From positions 1 to 9,936 of the forward strand of contig JBKKBM010000216.1 in assembly GCA_046714215.1 (NCBI GenBank): DNA of 9,936 nucleotides, given 5' to 3'. Every line of letters begins with the position of its first letter. Positions within the stretch are counted from its first letter, which is position 1. This document shows positions 1 to 5,927 of this stretch, one piece after another. The position numbers and the translations under genes are program-made. The DNA comes from DATLCI01 sp046714215 (lineage in GTDB: Bacteria; Acidobacteriota; Terriglobia; Terriglobales; Acidobacteriaceae). The notes under the pieces are model-generated. The model was not told where the DNA came from and made no database searches. It saw only the letters and a program-made list of their open reading frames with translations.

Positions 1-1
1 C

Positions 2-2428
2 GAACGCGGTGTCGGCTCCCGCGCCGATCAGGCCGCGCGCGCGCGCGCCATTGCGAAAAAAATTGGCGATGCTGGAGCGCGAACGAGCACCGCCGGTGCG
101 CCGGTCATCCAAGTCGAGCGAAGAAAGTCGATTCTGGCGTGCGGCCGCGTGCAAGTAGGGCTCTACCCACCAGCGCCGCGGACTCTCATAGCGGATGCTA
201 AGGAAGCCATCCGGCGCGGGCGTGCCGCCTTCGATATTGGGCGGCAGACCGGTGCGGGTATCGGCCGCGTGAATGTACGTGAAGAGCGAATTCGCGGACC
301 AGCGCTCGTTAAAACGCAGGTCGCCGCGATACTCCAGGCCCCAGATGCGTGCATCGTCAAAATTAGCGCGCGCCAGCACCGGCCCCGTGGCTGCGGCCAC
401 AAAGACTGCGCCATGGGTGTTCTGACTGACGATGGTCTGGCCACCCAGCGTGGTGCCCACAGCGCCCGCGGGCAGGATCAGCGTCTGCTTGGTGATGTTG
501 TCGGCAATGTCGTTGACGAATCCGGTGAACGAGCCGGTAAAAATATTCGAGGTAAGCCGAACGCCCAACTCGTAGCTCATGCTGGTCTCGGGTCCGAGCT
601 GCACCACCGGACGCCCGGTAGTAACGGCGTTCGCGTCTGCGGTAGAACCGAACATGGCGTTTCGTCCTGCGACATCGGGCGCTGCGATCTCGAAGCCACT
701 GCCGGTGATACCCAGCGTGCCCAGATCGGTCATGTGGGGCGCGCGGAAGCCGCGGCTGATGTTGGCGTAAAGCACGGCGTTGGGATGTACGGTGCCGACG
801 ATCCCGGTGCGGAACGTCCAGGCGCTCACACGGAGGGCATCGTCCACCCACAGCGGCGCGCCGGAGACCACGGGAGCATCCGCCGCCCGCGCCCGATACG
901 AAGCCGCGCTGTAACGCACCGCGCCCAGCAGGCGCAGCTTGTCTTTGATGAGGTCGATAGAGTCTTGCAGGTAGACGCCGCCGCTTTCGAACTTGGCGTT
1001 ATCCGGAACGCGCGGCCGCCGCAACGACACCGAACTGGTCACGGGATTCACGTTGAATGCGAGCGAGCGCAGGCGTTCATGGTAAAAGTCAAAGCCGAAG
1101 AGCAGATCGTTCCGTGCGAGGCGTTTGTCCAGGTAGCCCTGTAGCCCGTGCACCGCCGTCCGCTCCGGTTCGTGTCCGATGGTAGCCGCAGGATTGCCGT
1201 TGCCACCTTGATTCACGCGCTCTTCCCGCTGCGCGTTATAGGAATAGGTGATACTCAGATCGTCGACCACTCCCAATCGCAGCTGATCGAAGCGCACATA
1301 GAAGACGTCGCCCATCAGGTTGCGGAGATCGGCAATGAGGTTGCCGTCGCCGCCCAGCAACTGGTCGTAGCGCCGGCCATTGTCCTGCTGGTTACGCGAA
1401 TACATCGCTGTCACGTGCGTAATGGTACTGGGCGCGAACACCAGCTTCGTCGTCCCGCCATATTGGGTGAAGCCGGTATCCGGCAAGCGTGCTTCGTGAA
1501 AGAGATTGGAAGGCAGCCCGAAGAAGCGCGTGTACGAAGAATGCGAGTCTACGCCCTGGCCGGGACGAATGCGGTTTCCCCGATGCCCCACCAGATCTGT
1601 GCTGATACCAAAACGTTTGGTGCCGTAAGCGAGACGCAGCGCGGAGCCGATGCCCATATCGCCGCTGCTGGCGAAGGTGCTCAAGGCGCCCGAAAAGCGG
1701 GGCTTGTCCAAACCGACCGGCGCGGATTCGGTGAGGAACTGCACGCTGCCGCCCAGAGCGTCGCTGCCGAAGCGCGCGCTGTTGGGACCGCGCAGCACCT
1801 CGATGGCCTCGAGATTATTGGCGTCGACCAGGTTCAGGAATGTATTGACGCCGCCCCGCGCCGCGCCCGTGGAGTAACGGACGCCGTCCACGAATACGCT
1901 GACCTTGTTGCCGGTGAGTCCGCGGACAAAGATGCCGGACATCGTGGGACTGGTGCGCTGCACCGCCAGTCCTTCTTCTTCCTGCACCGCTTGCGCGGTC
2001 ACGGACTTGGCCCGCTCCTGCAACTCTTGCTTGTTGATGATGTTCACTTGTTGCGATGCGGTAGCGACATCTTCTATTTGGCCAGGATCGGCGGTCACGG
2101 TCACGCTGTCGCGCCGCGACGCGATGGAGAGCTTGACCCGCAGCGGCTGGCCGTTGGCGACTACGGTCTGGCGGAACGCGGAGAAACCGGCGGCTTCCAC
2201 AGTCAACTCACCGCGGGTGAATTCGGAGGCGTCGATGGTGAAGGCGCCGTTCGCGTCGGACGCAGTCTGCGCGATGGGTGCGCGCTGCGAGTTCAGCAAG
2301 GTGACCGTAGCATTCGCGATGGCGCTGCCATCCGGGGCGCTGACCGTCCCGGTCAGGCGGTTAGTGGCGTTGAGTTGCGCGAGGGAACCCGCGCCAATAA
2401 CGAGGATCACGATACGAACAATCCGCAT
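2..2428 (-). CDS. TonB-dependent outer-membrane receptor (C-terminus beyond left edge)
   Basis: Outer-membrane gated porin that would import a scarce ligand using TonB/ExbBD energy. Reading leftward from the ATG at 2428-2426, the frame is open for 809 codons and leaves the window unfinished. Residues 1-21 resemble a signal peptide (MRIVRIV, then a hydrophobic run ending LNA). Residues 24-103 form a carboxypeptidase-regulatory-like beta domain (LTGTVSAPDGSAIANATV). A TonB-box-like DSVTVTA lies at 107-113, and the plug spans about 120-235 (IFVRGLTGNKVSVFVDGVR, then VLRGPNSARFGSDALGGSVQ). The rest is beta-barrel, with the typical SRGFRAPHMTDLG motif near 733. GGAG, 4 nt upstream of the ATG, supports the start. 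The ligand cannot be read from sequence; the plug and FRAPxxxDL motif recall heme/hemoglobin-type receptors, but that is weak. Long open frames on the opposite strand (149-1144, 1148-2440) are shadows of this gene. Confidence 0.93.
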   Translation of the reverse strand, partial: MRIVRIVILVIGAGSLAQLNATNRLTGTVSAPDGSAIANATVTLLNSQRAPIAQTASDANGAFTIDASEFTRGELTVEAAGFSAFRQTVVANGQPLRVKLSIASRRDSVTVTADPGQIEDVATASQQVNIINKQELQERAKSVTAQAVQEEEGLAVQRTSPTMSGIFVRGLTGNKVSVFVDGVRYSTGAARGGVNTFLNLVDANNLEAIEVLRGPNSARFGSDALGGSVQFLTESAPVGLDKPRFSGALSTFASSGDMGIGSALRLAYGTKRFGISTDLVGHRGNRIRPGQGVDSHSSYTRFFGLPSNLFHEARLPDTGFTQYGGTTKLVFAPSTITHVTAMYSRNQQDNGRRYDQLLGGDGNLIADLRNLMGDVFYVRFDQLRLGVVDDLSITYSYNAQREERVNQGGNGNPAATIGHEPERTAVHGLQGYLDKRLARNDLLFGFDFYHERLRSLAFNVNPVTSSVSLRRPRVPDNAKFESGGVYLQDSIDLIKDKLRLLGAVRYSAASYRARAADAPVVSGAPLWVDDALRVSAWTFRTGIVGTVHPNAVLYANISRGFRAPHMTDLGTLGITGSGFEIAAPDVAGRNAMFGSTADANAVTTGRPVVQLGPETSMSYELGVRLTSNIFTGSFTGFVNDIADNITKQTLILPAGAVGTTLGGQTIVSQNTHGAVFVAAATGPVLARANFDDARIWGLEYRGDLRFNERWSANSLFTYIHAADTRTGLPPNIEGGTPAPDGFLSIRYESPRRWWVEPYLHAAARQNRLSSLDLDDRRTGGARSRSSIANFFRNGARARGLIGAGADTAF

Positions 2429-2499
2429 GGCACTCCGTGAAGTCAGGGATGTAGCCGGACGAATGCGCCACCCGAGGCGCGGGGGATGGCAACTTTAGA

Positions 2500-2510
2500 T
2501 GCGTAACGCA
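2500..2510. promoter_or_regulatory. Perfect short palindrome, possible operator
   Basis: TGCGTAACGCA is a perfect inverted repeat (TGCGT, A, ACGCA) about 72 bp upstream of the receptor start. Position and symmetry would suit a dimeric repressor site on the receptor's leader or promoter. An 11-bp palindrome can arise by chance, and it matches no operator that I recognise. Confidence 0.2.
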
Positions 2511-2771
2511 ACCCGTCCGCTAAATCCTGCAAGGAAAATAATAACGCTGAATGGCGGATGTTGCTCGGAGGTACCTCTGGGGAAGCGACCAGGTACGCTG
2601 ACGGAATATTAGATCATGCAGAGCTTGGTTACATTTGGTGGCGGCGGCCCTGGCGCTTACGCCTGGTCCGGGATTGTGAAGAGGGCGCCTGCCCGGCGAG
2701 GATTTCGCATTCTTCTGCTGTGCGGTGCGAAGGGAAAAAGACCGCCGCACGAGATTGGAATGAAATGGGTC

Positions 2772-2795
2772 GCCCTAGCGGACGATTTTAGAACT
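2772..2795 (+). repeat. 24-bp direct repeat, copy 1
   Basis: Identical over 24 bp to 9858-9881, with core CTAGCGGACGATTTTAGAAC. Similarity continues with gaps on both sides: a GGTCG block just upstream in both copies, and TTCCTGATGACC here against TTCGCATGGAC in copy 2 downstream. Both copies are in the same orientation and lie outside the six-gene operon. Imperfect flanking similarity suggests a dispersed repeat or insertion-sequence end rather than a recent target duplication. No inverted partner or transposase is visible. Confidence 0.75.
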
Positions 2796-2941
2796 TTCCT
2801 GATGACCAGATGAGGGGGGCCTCAGAGTAGGGCCAACACTTCCAGCGACAGCCGGTCAAAACCCGGAGACTGGTCCAGCCTCTCAGGATAAAAGTGGGCG
2901 GGAGCGCGAGGGCGGCGGCTCCACACTGTTGGATCAGCCCC

Positions 2942-2970
2942 TTATCAAACAGAAAACCCGAGCTTCTATT
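2942..2970 (+). promoter_or_regulatory. Weak sigma-70-like promoter candidate for the rsb operon
   Basis: TTATCA (2942-2947) and TCTATT (2965-2970) are spaced 17 bp apart in an AT-rich patch, each matching consensus at 4 of 6 positions. If used, the transcript would have a leader of about 260 nt before rsbR. A TTGACC at 3094-3099 is a better -35, but the only good -10 near it (CATAAT, 3122-3127) is 22 bp away. Neither is convincing. Confidence 0.15.
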
Positions 2971-3227
2971 TTCAAAGTTTATGTTTCGCTCTAGGTGCAG
3001 TCTGTCCCAAAGGGAACACCCAGGGCCAAGGACTATTGCGCTCTCGGAGTGTGTTTCCCCAGGTCAAAGGAACCTGCATTTCTGTGTTCAGTATTGACCA
3101 GCTATGCCTACGTCTAGGAGCCATAATGCCAATAAGACGCGGCAATCGTCCCTTCCTCCCGCGACCTGTGCCCTGGGACCACACGAAGCCACAGCTTCCC
3201 ACCTTAAGGGTGTTTTCAACGCACTTC

Positions 3228-3233
3228 AGGAGA
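3228..3233 (+). promoter_or_regulatory. Ribosome-binding site of rsbR
   Basis: AGGAGA ends 4 nt before the ATG at 3238. It fixes the start and is one of the strongest Shine-Dalgarno sequences in the operon, as expected for the first gene. Confidence 0.75.
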
Positions 3234-3237
3234 TTAG

Positions 3238-4119
3238 ATGAGCAAACTCGCAGAGATTTTTCAGAAGTATCAAGCTGACATCATTACCGACTGGATCAAG
3301 GAAATGTCCGCCGCCAACCGGCGGAAAGACTTGATGTCTGAGTCCGAACTAAAGGAACAGACCAATGAGTTGCTGCGGGCCATCACCGATGCCTCCAGGA
3401 ACGGCAGCAGTTCTGACATCACCACGTCGCATTGGGCGGCGGTCCGGGAGATGATCACTTCCATCTCCAGTTCGCGGGCCAAACAGGGGTTCACTCCCAC
3501 CGAGACGGCCAGCTTCGTCTTCTCGTTGAAGCAGCCCATCTCGAACCGAATACGCAAGGAGTTCGGGAAAGATCCGGACGCACTTTTTGAAGAACTCTCT
3601 GCCTCTAACTTCTTGATCGACAATCTCGGTCTGTACTCGGCGGATGCTTATGTCAAGACACGAGAGCAAGTCATTGTCCGCCAGCAGGAAGAGATGCTGG
3701 AGCTTTCCACCCCGGTGGTGAAGTTATGGGACGGCATCCTAGCGCTTCCCTTGATCGGGACTCTGGACAGCGCACGCACTCAGGTCGTGATGGAATCGTT
3801 GCTGCGCACCATCGTCGAAACGAATTCGCAGATCGCCATCATTGACATCACGGGTGTGCCCACGGTGGACACCAAGGTGGCGCAGCATCTGCTGAAGACC
3901 GTTACCGCCGCCCGGTTGATGGGCGCGGAATGCATCATCAGCGGTATCCGCCCGCAGATCGCGCAGACGATCGTCCATCTGGGCATCAACTTGACTGACA
4001 TCATCACCAAATCAAAGATGTCAGACGCATTTGCTCTGGCCCTGCAGCGCACCGGCAAGACCGTAGTCAGGTTGCTCAAGGCCCCGATCCACAGCAATGA
4101 GACCGGAAAGGACAAGTAG
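3238..4119 (+). CDS. rsbR: RsbR-type stressosome protein (RsbR N-terminal domain + STAS)
   Basis: Cytoplasmic stressosome subunit of 293 residues, the predicted sensor and co-antagonist of RsbT. Residues 1-150 are a helical domain of the RsbRD_N type (EIFQKYQADIITDWI at the start), not the globin-like sensor of Bacillus RsbRA. Residues 155-275 are a STAS domain: LPLIGTLDSARTQVVMESLL, IIDITGVPTVDTKVAQHLLK, then ISGIRPQIAQTIVHLGI. By spacing (34 residues apart), Ser178 and Thr212 correspond to the phosphorylated Thr171 and Thr205 of B. subtilis RsbRA; the first is Ser here. A short basic tail follows. A good AGGAG sets the start. The stop TAG shares its last base with the GTG start of rsbS, so translation is probably coupled. 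It is the only RsbR in the window. The signal sensed is unknown. Confidence 0.95.
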   Translation: MSKLAEIFQKYQADIITDWIKEMSAANRRKDLMSESELKEQTNELLRAITDASRNGSSSDITTSHWAAVREMITSISSSRAKQGFTPTETASFVFSLKQPISNRIRKEFGKDPDALFEELSASNFLIDNLGLYSADAYVKTREQVIVRQQEEMLELSTPVVKLWDGILALPLIGTLDSARTQVVMESLLRTIVETNSQIAIIDITGVPTVDTKVAQHLLKTVTAARLMGAECIISGIRPQIAQTIVHLGINLTDIITKSKMSDAFALALQRTGKTVVRLLKAPIHSNETGKDK

Positions 4120-4514
4120 TGGAACGGATCCCTATTCTTCGTATGGGCGTGTTCCTGGTGGTCACCATCCAGGTAGACATGCACGATCAACTGGCCATGC
4201 GGCTGCAGGACGATCTGACTTCGGCGATCGCCAAGTCCGAATCCCGGGGCGTGTTGATCGACATCTCTTCCCTGGAGATCGTCGATTCTTTCATCGGACG
4301 CATGCTGGCCAATATCGCCGCCATGTCACGCGTGCTGGATGCTCACACGGTATTGGTCGGCATGCAGCCCGCCGTGGCCATTACCCTGGTGGAACTGGGC
4401 ATGTCTCTCCCCGGAGTGCGAACGGCATTGAACGTGGAATCCGGTATGGTCCTCCTACATTCATTGAGTGACCGCCCGGAGGAGCCCGGACAAGATGCCA
4501 CCTCGGGAACCTGA
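4119..4514 (+). CDS. rsbS: RsbS, stressosome STAS scaffold and RsbT antagonist
   Basis: A single STAS domain of 131 residues that forms the stressosome core with RsbR and holds RsbT until phosphorylated. The sequence is a close RsbS match: MERIPILRMG at the start, VLIDISSLEIVDSFIGRML in the middle, then VGMQPAVAITLVELG and LPGVRTALNVESGMVLL. Ser57 in VDSFIGR is at the place of B. subtilis RsbS Ser59, the RsbT target. The start is GTG at 4119, overlapping the rsbR stop as TAGTG; GAAAGGA at 4106-4112 is the ribosome-binding site. An ATG start would remove the conserved first strand, so GTG is preferred. The last ~16 residues (DRPEEPGQDATSGT) are an unconserved tail that overlaps the beginning of rsbT. 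Confidence 0.97.
   Translation: MERIPILRMGVFLVVTIQVDMHDQLAMRLQDDLTSAIAKSESRGVLIDISSLEIVDSFIGRMLANIAAMSRVLDAHTVLVGMQPAVAITLVELGMSLPGVRTALNVESGMVLLHSLSDRPEEPGQDATSGT
4478..4484 (+). promoter_or_regulatory. Ribosome-binding site deciding the rsbT start
   Basis: GGAGGAG lies inside the end of rsbS, 10 nt before the ATG at 4495. The alternative in-frame GTG at 4468 has no such sequence upstream, so the ATG is chosen. Confidence 0.7.
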
Positions 4515-4899
4515 GACGCTCACCCTGAAGTCCGCGGCTGACATACTTGCGGCCCGACAAACCGTCAGGCAATGGACAAGTGCGATGAGATTTTCATTTG
4601 TGGAACAGACTAAGATCGTCACCGCGGCCAGCGAGTTGGCGCGCAATACCGTGCAACACGGCGGTGGCGGGACCATGACCGTGGCCCTGATCGAGAATGG
4701 CACTCGCCAGGGATTGGCGCTGACTTTCGAAGATAAGGGGCCGGGGATCGCTGACCTTGAGCAAGCCTTGCGGGATGGATACACCACCACCGGTGGTATG
4801 GGGCTGGGACTCAGCGGCAGCAAGCGGCTGATGAACCAGTTTGAGATCGAATCCAAGGTCGGCGAGGGGACGCGCATCACGGTGACCCGATGGAAATAG
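4495..4899 (+). CDS. rsbT: RsbT serine kinase / switch protein
   Basis: GHKL-type protein serine kinase of 134 residues that phosphorylates RsbS and RsbR and, once released, activates a downstream partner. ATP-binding boxes are complete: N-box TAASELARNTVQHGGGG (Glu47, Asn51), G1 box EDKGPGI (Asp80) and G2 box TGGMGLGLSGSKRLM (from 99). The length equals the usual RsbT. In Bacillus the partner is RsbU, a phosphatase with an RsbT-binding N-terminus; no RsbU is present here, so the target is probably in the genes just downstream or elsewhere in the genome. The start overlaps rsbS by 20 nt, and the end overlaps the next gene by 10 nt. Confidence 0.96.
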   Translation: MPPREPETLTLKSAADILAARQTVRQWTSAMRFSFVEQTKIVTAASELARNTVQHGGGGTMTVALIENGTRQGLALTFEDKGPGIADLEQALRDGYTTTGGMGLGLSGSKRLMNQFEIESKVGEGTRITVTRWK

Positions 4900-5927
4900 A
4901 ATTCTCCGCTTACCCTACTTTTCGCAGCATTCCCGTGGATGACCTGAGCCAGCCTGGCGAGGCCCGCAGAGTTGCGTCCATGATGGCGAAGAACCTGGAG
5001 TTCAATGAAGTGAACTGCGGCCAGGTGGAGATCATCGTCACCGAACTGGCCAAGAATATTGCCCTCCACGGCGGCGGCGGTCACCTCATCCTTGCAGGGT
5101 GGGTGCTCAAGGGCAAAAAACGGATTGACATCCTGGCCATCGACAAAGGCCAGGGTATCGCCAACGTAGGTGCCGCCCTGGGAGACGGTTTTTCCACTGC
5201 CGGCACTTCCGGCACGGGGTTGGGCGCCGTCTCGCGGATGGCAAGCCTTTTCGAAATATTCACGCAACCCCATCAGGGCACGGTGGTGTTGGCAAGAGTG
5301 AGCGACGAGACCAAACAACGATCGCCATTGATCATGGGCGGCGTGTCCATTCCGGTCGCCAGTGAACTTGCATGTGGAGATGCCTTTGCCTCGGCCCATT
5401 CGTCTTCACGTTCTGTCTTCATGGTTGTGGATGGCTTGGGGCACGGCCCAGAGGCGGCGGAAGCCGCTACCGCAGCCCTTGGGGCCTTTGAAAAATATCG
5501 TGGTGACTCGCCGGCAGAGATCATTCACTGGCTGCATGAGGCTATGCGATTCACCCGGGGCGCGGCGGCGGCGGTGGCGGAGATACGACATGATCGTGGC
5601 GTAGTCACCTATTGTGGTGTGGGGAACGTTTGCGGCGTCGTGCTGATGGCGGAGAATGGCTTGGCGCGGAGTATGATCTCCCATAGCGGGGTCGTAGGCC
5701 ACCAGTTGCATCAGGTCACGGAATTTACCTACCCTTGGTCGCCCACCGCCAGCTTGGTCATGCACTCGGACGGCGTCAGTACTCACTGGATGCTGAAGTC
5801 GTATCCCGGTCTGATGAATAAAGACCCGGCACTCATTGCCGCCGTCTTATACCGGGACCAGAATCGCACCCGGGATGACGCCACCGTTGTGGTCGCTTGC
5901 CCCCGCAACGGCTTGAGGGCCGCTTAA
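4890..5927 (+). CDS. RsbT-like ATPase fused to RsbX-like PP2C phosphatase
   Basis: A 345-residue fusion. Residues 5-137 are a second GHKL ATPase of RsbT type: N-box IIVTELAKNIALHGGGG (Glu52, Asn56), G1 AIDKGQGI (Asp85), G2 GTSGTGLGAVSRM. Residues 148-338 are a PP2C/SpoIIE-type phosphatase of RsbX size: CGDAF (Asp164), VVDGLGHG (Asp181), CGVGN, MHSDGVS (Asp294) and RDDATVVV (Asp329, Asp330), so the metal-binding aspartates look complete. RsbX resets the stressosome by removing phosphate from RsbR and RsbS, and that is the likely role here. Whether the ATPase half is a kinase or only a docking module is open. ATG at 4890 overlaps the rsbT stop by 10 nt; the ribosome-binding site is weak (GGTGA), which suggests coupling to rsbT. 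The stop forms TAATG with the next start. No membrane segments. Confidence 0.92.
   Translation: MEIEFSAYPTFRSIPVDDLSQPGEARRVASMMAKNLEFNEVNCGQVEIIVTELAKNIALHGGGGHLILAGWVLKGKKRIDILAIDKGQGIANVGAALGDGFSTAGTSGTGLGAVSRMASLFEIFTQPHQGTVVLARVSDETKQRSPLIMGGVSIPVASELACGDAFASAHSSSRSVFMVVDGLGHGPEAAEAATAALGAFEKYRGDSPAEIIHWLHEAMRFTRGAAAAVAEIRHDRGVVTYCGVGNVCGVVLMAENGLARSMISHSGVVGHQLHQVTEFTYPWSPTASLVMHSDGVSTHWMLKSYPGLMNKDPALIAAVLYRDQNRTRDDATVVVACPRNGLRAA

Larger units (their letters stand above)
2429..3237. other. Intergenic region between divergent genes, no supported gene
   Basis: About 0.8 kb separates the receptor and rsbR starts, so both promoters should lie here. Short open frames on both strands (for example 2520-2750 minus, 2558-2791 plus, 2972-3202 minus) have no recognisable domains, no good ribosome-binding sites and arginine- or serine-rich composition typical of chance translation. 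Visible structure is limited to a palindrome at 2500-2510, a repeat copy at 2772-2795 and weak promoter-like hexamers. A minus-strand TATTAT (2543-2538) could be a -10 for the receptor, but it has no matching -35. The length and the repeat suggest leftovers of an insertion, but I recognise no transposase fragment. Confidence 0.6.

Noticed and set aside
34..48. Alternating CG tract, possible slippage site or Z-DNA
   Set aside because: It encodes the in-frame GARARG segment of the receptor, typical for this family; short and more simply explained by codon choice in a GC-rich gene.
149..2440. Two long plus-strand open frames (149-1144 and 1148-2440)
   Set aside because: They lie opposite the receptor gene, have arginine/histidine/alanine-rich chance composition and no domains; the minus-strand frame shows a clear signal peptide, plug and barrel motifs.
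2429..2560. Cobalamin-riboswitch-like leader for the receptor
   Set aside because: The leader was scanned for a conserved B12-box-like sequence and none was visible.
2558..2813. Small plus-strand open frames in the spacer
   Set aside because: No ribosome-binding site or known domain, and composition looks like chance translation; one runs through the repeat.
3094..3127. TTGACC/CATAAT as the rsb promoter
   Set aside because: Spacing is 22 bp, too long for a normal sigma-70 promoter.
4461..5399. Minus-strand open frame of 312 codons
   Set aside because: It is antisense to rsbT and the ATPase/phosphatase fusion, both of which have complete motifs; its translation has no recognisable domain.
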